Assembly: GCF_002803085.1 (NCBI RefSeq)
Contig: NZ_NNBJ01000012.1
Span: 62,001 to 126,000 of the forward strand
Reading direction: 5' to 3'
DNA from: Streptomyces sp. CB01201
Lineage (GTDB): Bacteria; Actinomycetota; Actinomycetes; Streptomycetales; Streptomycetaceae
Length of the DNA stretch: 64,000 bases
The notes beneath the pieces were generated by a model. That model saw only the letters and a list, made by a program, of their open reading frames with translations. It was not told the origin of the DNA and searched no databases. Positions 51,018-59,978 of this stretch are shown here, one piece after another. A program made the position numbers and the translations under genes. Position 1 is the stretch's first letter, and each line of letters begins with the position of its first letter.

Positions 51018-52097
51018 CTAAGCCGGAGGCGCCCCCGTGCTTTCGCGCGACTCCAACCGCGGCAGCGGATCCTGGAGTTGGCGCGGCGCGCCGCCGTCCA
51101 GGAGGGCAAGGAGCTGGGCCGCCGCCCGGCCCCCGAACTCGTCGGCCTTCCGCACCAGCGCCGTGAGCTGGGGATGCAGCGTATGGCAGATGACGGAGTC
51201 CTCCCAGGACACCACCGACACGTCCCGCGGGATCAACAGCCCCCGCTCCGCCGCGACACTGACCGCCGCCACCGCCATCACCTCGTTGTCGCAGATGAGG
51301 GCCGTGGGCGGCACCGGCGCCGAGAACAACCGCCGGGCCGCCTTGGCTCCCTGACGGTCCGTGAAGTCCGTCGTCACGGACACCGCGTGCTCCAGGCCGA
51401 GCCGCCGCGCGGCCGCCCGCAGCGACGCGATCCGGCGAGCCGTGTGGGCGAAGCCCGGCGTCCCCGCGATGTGGCCGATGCGCCGGTGGCCGAGCCCGTA
51501 CAGATGACGGACGATCAGGTCCATCGCCCCGGAGTCGTCGGCCCAGATGTTGGAGAGCCGCGCCCGGCGCGGGAGTTGGGGCGCGTCAGGACTGCCCGGC
51601 GCCTCCATCCCGCCGATGATCACGGCCGGCAGGCCGAGGACCGCGAGGGTCTCGGGGCGCGGGTCCGAGACCCGGGGGTCGACCACGATCACTCCGTCGA
51701 CCCGCCCCTCCGCCCACCACCGCCGGTACAGCTCGCACTCCGCCTGGACGTCGTCGACCATCTGGAACACCAGCGCCTGGTCCCGCGGCGCGAGGCTCGC
51801 CTGGATGCCCGAGACGAGCTGGAGGAAGAACGACTCCCCGCCCAGGCTGTCCGCCGGGCGGGCCAGGACCATGCCCACGGCGCCCGCGCTCTCGCCGGAG
51901 AGCGCACGCGCCGCCGAGCTGGGGCGCCAGCCGAGCCGGTCCGCGACCCGGATGACCCGGCGCCGGGTCGAATCCGACACCCCGGGGCGGTTGTTGAGCG
52001 CGAAGGACACCGCGCTGGTGGAGACCCCGGCCTCTCTGGCCACGTCCTTCATCGTCGGACGGCGGGGCGGCGGCGCATCGCTTTCGATCTCGCTCAT
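51018..52097 (-). CDS. LacI family transcriptional repressor of the mannoside operon
   Basis: A 359-residue LacI regulator. N-terminal HTH and hinge (MKDVAREAGVSTSAVSFALNN, residues about 16-36). A periplasmic-binding-protein-like sensor domain with VVSWEDSVICHTLHPQLTAL near the C-terminus. It is divergent from the importer/mannosidase operon and a perfect 10-bp palindrome lies 15 bases from its own start, so it probably represses both. The inducer is predicted to be an oligosaccharide or mannose released by the enzymes. Confidence 0.92.
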   Translation of the reverse strand: MSEIESDAPPPRRPTMKDVAREAGVSTSAVSFALNNRPGVSDSTRRRVIRVADRLGWRPSSAARALSGESAGAVGMVLARPADSLGGESFFLQLVSGIQASLAPRDQALVFQMVDDVQAECELYRRWWAEGRVDGVIVVDPRVSDPRPETLAVLGLPAVIIGGMEAPGSPDAPQLPRRARLSNIWADDSGAMDLIVRHLYGLGHRRIGHIAGTPGFAHTARRIASLRAAARRLGLEHAVSVTTDFTDRQGAKAARRLFSAPVPPTALICDNEVMAVAAVSVAAERGLLIPRDVSVVSWEDSVICHTLHPQLTALVRKADEFGGRAAAQLLALLDGGAPRQLQDPLPRLESRESTGAPPA

Positions 52098-52111
52098 CCG
52101 CTGATGGTAAC

Positions 52112-52139
52112 GCGGTTTAGTTGAATCGCACTAAACCGC
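52112..52139. promoter_or_regulatory. LacI-type operator
   Basis: GCGGTTTAGT-N8-ACTAAACCGC is a perfect 10-bp inverted repeat next to the LacI start and upstream of the operon. Confidence 0.75.
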
Positions 52140-52160
52140 CTTAGTAGTCTCGCAAGATTC

Positions 52161-52174
52161 AGGACTTTAGTCCT
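52161..52174. promoter_or_regulatory. Second palindrome AGGACT-TT-AGTCCT
   Basis: A perfect 6-bp inverted repeat 22 bases from the first operator. The inner TTTAGT resembles the half site, so it may be a weaker site. Confidence 0.4.
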
Positions 52175-52298
52175 TTTTAGCCGCGCTGACCTGCATGTTT
52201 AGTGAATCTGTCTACTTATTCGCTATTGACGGCCAATTAATTCGCGCTGCATGGTGTGCGGCAACGTCATCGGGACGAGGCGAAGGAGTCAGCCACTC

Positions 52299-53594
52299 AT
52301 GTCCATTCATCGCAGTGTCGCGATCCGGACGGCCGTAGGTCTCGGCACCGCCCTCTCGCTCACCCTGCTCACCGCGTGCGGTGGCGGCGGGAGCGGCAAG
52401 GGGTCGGCCACCGACGGGAAGGTCGAGGGCGAGATCAAGTTCCAGACCTGGAACCTCCGCGCCAATTTCAAGGACTACTTCGAAGGCGTCATCAAGGACT
52501 TCGAGAAGGCCAACCCCGGCACCACGGTGAAGTGGGTCGACCAGCCCGCCGACAACTACGCCGACAAGCTGAGCGCGGACGCCACCGCCGGCACCCTCCC
52601 CGATGTCGTGAACCTCTCGCCGGACCTCGCCTATCCGCTCGCCAAGGCCGGGACGCTGCTCAACCTGGACAAGGACAAGGTCGCCGCCAAGTTCAAGCCC
52701 GAGTACCTGGACGGCGCCTGGCAGGGCTTCGACATGCCGGGGCTCGACGGCTCGTACGCCTTCCCCTGGTACCTGAACACCGGACCGCTCTTCTACAACA
52801 AGTCCATGTTCAAGGACGCCGGGCTCGACCCCGACAAGGCGCCCAAGACCTTCGACGAACTCTTCGCGGACGCGGCCCAGTTGGCGCAGAAGGGCAAGGC
52901 CACCCTCGCGCAGCCGCCGACCGTCGAGGACTTCGGGCGCTACGGGGTGCAGATCATGAGCGAGGACGGGACGAAGTTCACCTTCAACGACGCCAAGGGT
53001 GTCGATTTCCTGACGAAGTATCAGGCGATGTTCAAGGAGGGCGGTCTGCACAAGCAGGCACTCACGCTCACCGCCGAGACGGCCGGGCAGAAGTTCCTCC
53101 AGCAGGAGGTGGCCATGAACCCGGGCAGCGCCCACGATCTGGACACCTTCAAGAAGAACGCCCCGTCGCTCTACAACAGCCTCGGCATCACCGACGTACC
53201 GACCAACACCGGCAAGCAGAACATGTACTTGCAGGGCCTGTCGGTCAACTCGCAGAGCAAGAACGCCGCGACCGCCCTCGCCTTCGCGCACTTCGTCACC
53301 GACCAGAAGAACCAGGAGGACTTCGGCCACAAGGTCGCCGTCTTCCCCAGCACCAAGGGCTCGCTCGACAAGGAGTACTGGACGAAGTCCGACGGTACCG
53401 AGGAGGGCAAGATCCGGGTCGCCTCGGCCAAGATGCTGCCGACCGCCGTCAACTACACGCCGGTGCTGTTCAGCGACGAGATGAAGACGATCCTGCGCAA
53501 CGAGATAGCCAAGTGTCTCCAGGGCAAGGAGTCCCCGAAGCAGGCCCTGGACAGCGCGGCGAACCAGATGACCAAGCTGATCCAGCAGAAGTGA
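52299..53594 (+). CDS. Oligosaccharide ABC transporter substrate-binding lipoprotein
   Basis: A 431-residue binding protein. Signal peptide with lipobox LLTAC near residue 27 and a Gly-rich linker. Solute-binding fold with EIKFQTWNL, DVVNLSPDLAYPLAKAG and YLNTGPLFYNKSMFKDAGL. ATG at 52299 follows GAAGGAG. It is the first gene of importer-GH5-GH38 operon under a LacI regulator, pointing to mannose-containing oligosaccharides. Specificity is inferred from context. Confidence 0.92.
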   Translation: MSIHRSVAIRTAVGLGTALSLTLLTACGGGGSGKGSATDGKVEGEIKFQTWNLRANFKDYFEGVIKDFEKANPGTTVKWVDQPADNYADKLSADATAGTLPDVVNLSPDLAYPLAKAGTLLNLDKDKVAAKFKPEYLDGAWQGFDMPGLDGSYAFPWYLNTGPLFYNKSMFKDAGLDPDKAPKTFDELFADAAQLAQKGKATLAQPPTVEDFGRYGVQIMSEDGTKFTFNDAKGVDFLTKYQAMFKEGGLHKQALTLTAETAGQKFLQQEVAMNPGSAHDLDTFKKNAPSLYNSLGITDVPTNTGKQNMYLQGLSVNSQSKNAATALAFAHFVTDQKNQEDFGHKVAVFPSTKGSLDKEYWTKSDGTEEGKIRVASAKMLPTAVNYTPVLFSDEMKTILRNEIAKCLQGKESPKQALDSAANQMTKLIQQK

Positions 53595-53609
53595 CCCGGT
53601 GACCGAGCG

Positions 53610-54569
53610 ATGAGCACGTCGACCACGACCGTCGCCGCGAAGGGGGTCGCGGGCCGCCCGCGCGCCGCCGCCCCCGGCCGGCGCGCGGGCCGCCCCGCCG
53701 GCCGTACGCACAAGGCGTTCAGCCCCTGGCTGTTCCTGGCCCCCGGACTCCTGATCACCCTCGCCTTCAACCTCTACCCGTTCCTCGCCACGGTGTGGAA
53801 GTCGTTCACCGACGCCCGCACCCTGACCACCGGCGAATTCGTCGGCTTCGACAACTTCACGGCCCTCGTGCACGACGACCAGTTCTGGGTCGCCCTGCGC
53901 AACAGCGCCCTGTACGTGGTCCTGGTCGTGCCGTGCCTGGTCCTGCTGCCGCTGCTGCTCGCCCTCCTGGTGCAGCGCCACATCCCCGGCATCGCCTTCT
54001 TCAGGTCCGCCTACTACACGCCCGTCGTGGCGTCCGTGGTCGTCGTGGCCCTGATGTGGGTGTGGATGCTGGACGACCGCGGCTTCATCAACGGCGTCCT
54101 GCACATGGTGGGCGTCGACCCGGTGCCGTTCCTGTCCAACCAGTGGCTGCTGCTGCTCAGTTCGATGGCCCTGACGGTGTGGAAGGGGCTCGGCTACTAC
54201 ATGATCATTTATCTGGCCGCGCTCGCGAACGTACCCAGGGAACTGCACGAGGCCGCCGAGGTGGACGGAGCCGGGCCGATCCGGCGCTTCGTCTCCATCA
54301 CCATGCCGTCCGTGCGCTCCACCATGGTGCTGGTCGGCGCGCTCTCCTCGGTCTCCGCCTTCAAGGTCTTCACCGAGGTCTTCATGATCGCCGGCCCGAC
54401 CGGGGGACCCGGCGGCGACGACACCACCCTCGTCATGCTCATCCAGCGGACCGGCACCGGTCTCCAGGGCCGCACCGGCTACGCCTCGGCCATGTCGATC
54501 GTGCTGTTCCTGCTGACCCTCGTGCTGATGCTCCTCGTGCTGCGCGCCGACCGGAAGGACAAGGACTGA
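53610..54569 (+). CDS. Sugar ABC transporter permease (MalF type)
   Basis: A 319-residue permease. A long basic Ala/Gly/Arg N-tail (about 1-35) precedes six membrane segments. EAA loop ELHEAAEVDGAGPIRRFVSITMPSV near 210-235. It starts 15 bases after the binding protein stop. It ends in a 26-bp duplication shared with the leader of the next gene. Confidence 0.93.
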   Translation: MSTSTTTVAAKGVAGRPRAAAPGRRAGRPAGRTHKAFSPWLFLAPGLLITLAFNLYPFLATVWKSFTDARTLTTGEFVGFDNFTALVHDDQFWVALRNSALYVVLVVPCLVLLPLLLALLVQRHIPGIAFFRSAYYTPVVASVVVVALMWVWMLDDRGFINGVLHMVGVDPVPFLSNQWLLLLSSMALTVWKGLGYYMIIYLAALANVPRELHEAAEVDGAGPIRRFVSITMPSVRSTMVLVGALSSVSAFKVFTEVFMIAGPTGGPGGDDTTLVMLIQRTGTGLQGRTGYASAMSIVLFLLTLVLMLLVLRADRKDKD

Positions 54570-54597
54570 TGGCCGACCGGAAGGACACCCACTGATG
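54546..54597. repeat. 26-bp tandem duplication at the permease junction
   Basis: GCCGACCGGAAGGACA is repeated at 54546 and 54572, each copy ending ACTGATG. The second copy supplies the ribosome binding site (GGAAGG) and the ATG of the next permease, and leaves a 9-codon open frame at 54569. Confidence 0.85.
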
Positions 54598-55461
54598 GCC
54601 GCCGTCACCCACCACCCGGCCGGGCCCCGCCGCACCCGCGCCCCCCGCCGGCTCAAGGCCCTGCGCTACGCGGCCCTCGTCGTCGTGCTGCTCATCATGA
54701 TCGGGCCGTTCCTGTGGCAGCTGTCCACCTCGCTCAAGGGAACCACCGAGGACATCTACACCTCGCCGCCCCGGCTGCTGCCCGAGCACCCCACCTTCGC
54801 CAACTACCGGGGCGTCGCGGACATCATCCCCGTCTGGGACTTCATCCTGAACTCCGTGAAGGTGGCCGTCAGCAACGTCCTGACGAATGTGATCGGCGCG
54901 GCGATGGCCGGCTACGCGCTCTCCCGGCTCCGCTTCAAGGGCCGGGGCGTCGCCGGAATCGTCTTCGTGCTCGCGCTGCTGGTGCCGATGGAGGCGACCA
55001 TGCTGGCCCAGTTCGCCACCATGCGGTCCCTGGAACTCAACAACACCCTGGTCGCCGTGGTGCTGCCGGGCTGCATCGGAGCGATGAACGTGCTCCTGAT
55101 GCGCAACGCCTTCGACAACATCCCGTACGAGATCGAAGAGGCCGCCATCGTCGACGGCGCCAACGTCTGGCAGCGCTTCACCCGGATCGCGCTGCCCGCC
55201 GTGAAGGGCACCCTCGCGGTCGTCGCGATCTTCTCCTTCATGGGCGCCTGGGACGACTTCCTGTGGCCCCTGATCGTCCTCTCGGACTCGGACCACTTCA
55301 CGCTGACCGTCGGCCTGAACTTCCTGCACGGGACGTTCTCCAACAACCAGCGCGTCGTCGCGGCGGGCACCATCATCGCCGTCGCCCCCCTGATCGTGAT
55401 GTTCGCCTGCCTCCAGCGGTTCTTCTTCCGCGGCGTCGGCGAGGGCGCGGTCAAGGGCTGA
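54595..55461 (+). CDS. Sugar ABC transporter permease (MalG type)
   Basis: A 288-residue permease. Basic N-tail then six membrane helices, with EAA loop EIEEAAIVDGANVWQRFTRIALPAV near 178-202. It pairs with the MalF-type protein before it. No ATPase gene follows, so the complex likely uses a common ATPase encoded elsewhere. Confidence 0.93.
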   Translation: MAAVTHHPAGPRRTRAPRRLKALRYAALVVVLLIMIGPFLWQLSTSLKGTTEDIYTSPPRLLPEHPTFANYRGVADIIPVWDFILNSVKVAVSNVLTNVIGAAMAGYALSRLRFKGRGVAGIVFVLALLVPMEATMLAQFATMRSLELNNTLVAVVLPGCIGAMNVLLMRNAFDNIPYEIEEAAIVDGANVWQRFTRIALPAVKGTLAVVAIFSFMGAWDDFLWPLIVLSDSDHFTLTVGLNFLHGTFSNNQRVVAAGTIIAVAPLIVMFACLQRFFFRGVGEGAVKG

Positions 55462-55518
55462 CCCGGCACCAGCGGGCCCTCAACTCCCCTTCCACAGAAC
55501 TACCTTGGAGTCCATCCG

Positions 55519-56760
55519 ATGGCAGCCCCGCGCTTCGGCGTCAACTACACGCCCAGCCAAGGCTGGTTCCACCACTGGCTCGACTACGACCCGGACGCCG
55601 TACGGGCAGACCTCGACGCGATCGCGGCCCTCGGCCTCGACCACGTGCGCGTCTTCCCGCTCTGGCCGTACTTCCAGCCCAACCGCACCCTGATCCGGCC
55701 CCGCGCCGTCGAGCAGCTCGTCGACCTCGCGGACGCCGCCGCCGAGCGCGGCCTCGACGTCAACGTCGACGGCCTCCAGGGGCATCTGTCGAGCTTCGAC
55801 TTCCTGCCCGCCTGGACCAGGACCTGGCACCGCCGCAACCTGTTCACCGACCCCGAGGTCGTCGACGGGCAGGCCGCCTATCTGCGCACCCTGGCGGCGG
55901 CGCTGGCCGACCGGCCCAACTTCATCGGCATGACGCTCGGCAACGAGGTCAACCAGTTCTCCGCCGGACCCCACCCCGATCCCGACCGGGCCACCGAGGC
56001 CGAGGTCGACCGCTGGCTGGAGCGGATGCTGGCGGCCTGCGCGGAGGGCGCCCCGGGCAAGCTGCATCTGCACGCCGAGTACGACGCGTGCTGGTACCAG
56101 GACGACATGCCGTTCACCCCGGCCCAGGCCGCCCGGCGCGGCGCCGTGACCGCCGTGCACTCCTGGGTCTTCAACGGCACCGCGCAACGCCACGGCCGTA
56201 CGTCGGTGCCGAGCGAACACCACGCCGCCTACCTCGTCGAGCTGTCCAAGGCGTGGGCCGAGGACCCGCACCGCCCGGTCTGGCTCCAGGAGGTCGGCGC
56301 CCCGGCCCCCCTCGTGCCGCCCGCGCACGCCGCCGCGTTCACCGAGGCGACCGTCGAGAACGCGCTGGACTGCCCCGAGCTGTGGGGCATCACCTGGTGG
56401 TGCTCCCACGACGTCTCGCGCGAACTCGCCGACTTCCCCGAACTCGAATACGGACTGGGCCTGTTGACCAACGACGGCCGGCCCAAGGACACCGCCCGGG
56501 TGCTCGCCCGGACCGCCGCCGCGTTCCGCGACGGAGCCCGCACCTACGCCCCCGCTCCCCGCACGACCGCGCTCGCCGTGCCCGCGGACCCGGCCGCCCG
56601 CTCCGCCTGCGCACCCGGCGGCGCCGTCTTCGAGGCGTTCTTCCGGCTCACCGCCGACGGCGCCCGGCCCACCACCGTCCTCGCGACCCGCGCCGACGAC
56701 CGCGCCCACCTCACCGCACGCGGCATCACCGACGTCGTCACCCCCGACCAGGTCCGGTGA
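55519..56760 (+). CDS. GH5-type (GH5_18-like) beta-mannosidase
   Basis: A 413-residue intracellular (no signal) TIM-barrel glycosidase. Starts MAAPRFGVNYTPSQGWFHHW, with the acid/base Glu in MTLGNEVNQF near 142 and the nucleophile Glu in VWLQEVGAP near 260. TWWCSHD follows. The layout resembles subfamily GH5_18, members of which cleave Man-beta-1,4-GlcNAc from N-glycan cores; the subfamily call is mine from memory and needs a search. The GGAG ribosome site precedes ATG 55519. It sits between an importer and an alpha-mannosidase. Confidence 0.8.
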   Translation: MAAPRFGVNYTPSQGWFHHWLDYDPDAVRADLDAIAALGLDHVRVFPLWPYFQPNRTLIRPRAVEQLVDLADAAAERGLDVNVDGLQGHLSSFDFLPAWTRTWHRRNLFTDPEVVDGQAAYLRTLAAALADRPNFIGMTLGNEVNQFSAGPHPDPDRATEAEVDRWLERMLAACAEGAPGKLHLHAEYDACWYQDDMPFTPAQAARRGAVTAVHSWVFNGTAQRHGRTSVPSEHHAAYLVELSKAWAEDPHRPVWLQEVGAPAPLVPPAHAAAFTEATVENALDCPELWGITWWCSHDVSRELADFPELEYGLGLLTNDGRPKDTARVLARTAAAFRDGARTYAPAPRTTALAVPADPAARSACAPGGAVFEAFFRLTADGARPTTVLATRADDRAHLTARGITDVVTPDQVR

Positions 56761-56906
56761 CGCCTGACCCGCGCCGGGCCGGTACCAGCCGCGCCCGGCC
56801 GCCGGGCCGGTTCGGCGTACGGACGGCGGGGGATCCTCACACCGCGCCCCATCCGGCCCCCGCCGTCCCCACCCGGTAGATCCACCCATCCGAACGGAGC
56901 ACCCTC

Positions 56907-59900
56907 ATGCATGACGACCGCGGCCTGGTCGAAGCCCGCCTCAAGCGCGTTCTGGACGAGCGCGTACGCCCCGCCGTGTACCCGGAGTCGGTACCGCTGG
57001 AGGTCGCCGTCTGGAACGCGCCGGGTGAGCCCGTGCCGGTGGAGGAGGGGCTCGCCGCGCCCGTGACGCCGGTCGCGGTCGGCGAGATGTGGGGTCCGCC
57101 CTGGGGCACCAGCTGGTTCCGGGTGAGCGGGACCGTGCCCGAGGAGTGGGCCGGGAAGTCGGTGGAGGCCCTGCTCGACCTCGGCTTCGACGAGAACATG
57201 CCGGGCTTCCAGTGCGAGGGCCTGGTCTACCGGCCCGACGGCACCCCGGTGAAGGGCCTCAACCCGCGCAACCAGTGGGTGCGTATCGGGGCCCCGGTCG
57301 ACGGCGGCGAAGAGGTCCTCCTGCACATCGAGGCCGCGTCCAACCCGGTGCTGCTCGACTACCACCCCTTCGTGCCGACGCGGCTCGGCGACATCGAGAC
57401 CTCGCACCGCGACCCGCTGTACCGGCTGACCCGCATGGACCTCGCGGTGTTCGACGAGACCGTGTGGCGCCTGGTCATCGACCTGGAGGTGCTCGGCGAG
57501 CTGATGGCGGAGCTGCCCGTCGACTCCGGCCGGCGCTGGGACATCCTGCGCGCGGTGGACCGGGCCCTGGACGCCCTCGACCTCCAGGACGTCAACGGGA
57601 CCGCGCAGGCGGCCCGTTCGGAGCTGACCGAGGTCCTCTCCTCGCCCGCGGAACCCTCCGCGCACCGCATCAGCGCGGTGGGCCATGCCCACATCGACTC
57701 GGCGTGGCTGTGGCCGCTGCGCGAGACGGTGCGCAAGGTGGCGCGCACGACATCCAACATGACGGCGCTCCTGGAGGACGAGCCCGAGTTCATCTTCTCG
57801 ATGTCGCAGGCCCAGCAGTGGGCCTGGATCAAGGAGCACCGGCCCGAGGTGTGGGCGAAGGTGGTCAAGGCGGTGTCCGACGGCCGGTTCGTGCCGGCCG
57901 GCGGCATGTGGGTCGAGGCCGACACCAACATGCCGGGCTCGGAGGCGATGGCCCGTCAGTTCGTGCACGGGAAAAGGTTCTTCATCGACGAGTTCGACGT
58001 GGAGAACGACGAGGCGTGGCTGCCCGACACGTTCGGCTTCGCCGCGGGCCTGCCGCAGATCATCAAGGCGGCGGGCTCCAAGTGGCTGCTCACCCAGAAG
58101 ATCTCCTGGTCGCAGACCAACAAGTTCCCGCACCACACCTTCCAGTGGGAGGGCATCGACGGCACCCGGATCTTCACCCACTTCCCGCCGGTCGACACCT
58201 ACAACTGCGCCATGAAGGGCAGCGAAATCGCCCACGCGGCGAAGAACTTCAAGGACAAGGGCGTCGCCCGGCACTCGCTCGCCCCCACCGGCTGGGGCGA
58301 CGGAGGCGGCGGCACCACCCGCGAGATGATCGCGAAGGCGGCCCGGCTGCGCGACCTGGAGGGCAGTGCGCAGGTCGTGTGGGAGACCCCGGCCGAGTTC
58401 TTCGCGAAGGCGGAGGCGGAGTACCAGAACCCGCCGGTGTGGGTGGGCGAGCTGTATCTGGAGCTGCACCGGGCCACCCTGACCAGCCAGGCGAAGACGA
58501 AGCAGGGCAACCGCAGGAGCGAGCACCTGCTGCGCGAGGCGGAGCTGTGGTCCGCGACGGCGGCGGTTCGCGTGCCCGAATTCGCCTACCCCTACGACGA
58601 GTTGGACCGCATCTGGAAGACGGTCCTGCTCCACCAGTTCCACGACATCCTGCCGGGCTCCTCGATCGCCTGGGTGCACCGCGAGGCGGAGAAGACGTAC
58701 GCGGCGGTCGCGGCCGAGCTGACCGGCCTCATCGAACAGGCCCAGCGCGCGCTCGCGGGCGAGGGCACCCGGACCCTGGTCTTCAACGCGACCCCGCACA
58801 CCCGGCACGGGGTCGCGGCCGGCGGAGCCGAGGTGGCGACGGACGAGGGACCGGCCGAGCTGTCCGACCGTCCGGGCGGCGGCTTCGTCCTGGCCAACGG
58901 CCGCCTGCGGGTGGAGATCGACGGGCGCGGCCTGGTCGTGTCGGCGTACGACCTGATCGCCGGCCGGGAGTCGATCGCGCCGGGGCACCCCGCGAACCTG
59001 CTCCAGATGCACCCCGACTTCCCGAACATGTGGGACGCGTGGGACGTGGACGCCTTCTACCGCAACACGGTGACCGACCTGGTCGAGACGGACGAGGTGA
59101 CGGCGGGCGACGGCCCTTCGGTCCGGGTGGTGCGCTCGTTCGGATCGTCGAAGGCGACCCAGACCCTGACACTGGCCCCGGGGGCGGCCCGGCTGGACAT
59201 CCTCACCGAGGTGGACTGGCACGAGACGGAGAAGTTCCTCAAGCTCGCCTTCCCGCTGGACGTGCACGCCGAGCGGTACGCGTCGGAGACCCAGTTCGGG
59301 CACTTCTACCGGGCCACGCACACCAACACCAGCTGGGAGGCGGCCAAGTTCGAGGCCTGCAACCACCGCTTCGTCCACCTGGAGGAGCCCGGCTGGGGCG
59401 TGGCCCTGGTCACCGACTCGACGTACGGCCACGACGTGACGCGTACGGTACGGCCGGAGGACTCGGGTACCACGACGACCCTGCGGGTCTCGCTGCTCCG
59501 CGCTCCGCGCTTCCCGGACCCGGAGACCGACCAGGGTCCGCACCGCTTCCGGCACGCCCTGGTGCCGGGCGCGACGATCGGGGACGCGGTGCGCGAGGGG
59601 TACGTCGTGAACCTGCCCGAGCGCACGCTGCCCGGCGCGGGGCCGGTCGCGCCGCTGGCCGAGGTCGACAACGACGCGGTGGTGGTGACGGCGGTGAAGC
59701 TGGCGGACGACGGCAGCGGTGATGTGGTCGTCCGCTTCCACGAGGCGTGCGGGGGCCGGGCGCGAGCCACCTTGACCCCGGGCTTCCCGACGGCGTCGGT
59801 CACCACGACCGACCTCCTGGAACGCCCGCTCGGGGAGCCGGAGGCGACCTCCGGCCCGGTGGAGCTGTCCCTGCGCCCCTTCGAACTGCGCACCCTGCGG

Positions 59901-59915
59901 TTCACCCGCGCGTAG
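56907..59915 (+). CDS. GH38 alpha-mannosidase
   Basis: A 1,002-residue cytoplasmic family 38 glycosidase releasing alpha-linked mannose. An N-terminal beta domain (about 1-240) precedes the catalytic barrel with metal motif AVGHAHIDSAWLWP near 257-270, nucleophile Asp in EAWLPDTFGFAAG near 370, and the middle domain with LLHQFHDILPGSS. A C-terminal beta-sandwich supplies the rest. No signal peptide, so substrate must be imported by the operon's transporter. Together with GH5 it fits stepwise breakdown of high-mannose N-glycan pieces. Confidence 0.95.
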   Translation: MHDDRGLVEARLKRVLDERVRPAVYPESVPLEVAVWNAPGEPVPVEEGLAAPVTPVAVGEMWGPPWGTSWFRVSGTVPEEWAGKSVEALLDLGFDENMPGFQCEGLVYRPDGTPVKGLNPRNQWVRIGAPVDGGEEVLLHIEAASNPVLLDYHPFVPTRLGDIETSHRDPLYRLTRMDLAVFDETVWRLVIDLEVLGELMAELPVDSGRRWDILRAVDRALDALDLQDVNGTAQAARSELTEVLSSPAEPSAHRISAVGHAHIDSAWLWPLRETVRKVARTTSNMTALLEDEPEFIFSMSQAQQWAWIKEHRPEVWAKVVKAVSDGRFVPAGGMWVEADTNMPGSEAMARQFVHGKRFFIDEFDVENDEAWLPDTFGFAAGLPQIIKAAGSKWLLTQKISWSQTNKFPHHTFQWEGIDGTRIFTHFPPVDTYNCAMKGSEIAHAAKNFKDKGVARHSLAPTGWGDGGGGTTREMIAKAARLRDLEGSAQVVWETPAEFFAKAEAEYQNPPVWVGELYLELHRATLTSQAKTKQGNRRSEHLLREAELWSATAAVRVPEFAYPYDELDRIWKTVLLHQFHDILPGSSIAWVHREAEKTYAAVAAELTGLIEQAQRALAGEGTRTLVFNATPHTRHGVAAGGAEVATDEGPAELSDRPGGGFVLANGRLRVEIDGRGLVVSAYDLIAGRESIAPGHPANLLQMHPDFPNMWDAWDVDAFYRNTVTDLVETDEVTAGDGPSVRVVRSFGSSKATQTLTLAPGAARLDILTEVDWHETEKFLKLAFPLDVHAERYASETQFGHFYRATHTNTSWEAAKFEACNHRFVHLEEPGWGVALVTDSTYGHDVTRTVRPEDSGTTTTLRVSLLRAPRFPDPETDQGPHRFRHALVPGATIGDAVREGYVVNLPERTLPGAGPVAPLAEVDNDAVVVTAVKLADDGSGDVVVRFHEACGGRARATLTPGFPTASVTTTDLLERPLGEPEATSGPVELSLRPFELRTLRFTRA

Positions 59916-59933
59916 GCACGCAGGGCAGGCCGC

Positions 59934-59968
59934 CGCGCCCGGGCCGACCACGCGTCGGCCCGGGCGCG
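59934..59968. terminator. Bidirectional terminator between GH38 and glgB
   Basis: Perfect 14-bp arms CGCGCCCGGGCCGA and TCGGCCCGGGCGCG with a 7-base loop between convergent genes. Confidence 0.85.
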
Positions 59969-59978
59969 CGGCGCACGC

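Noticed and set aside
57089..59722. Alternative frame inside the GH38 gene
   Set aside because: Arg/Gly-rich product typical of a shifted frame in high-GC DNA; the GH38 frame has all catalytic motifs.
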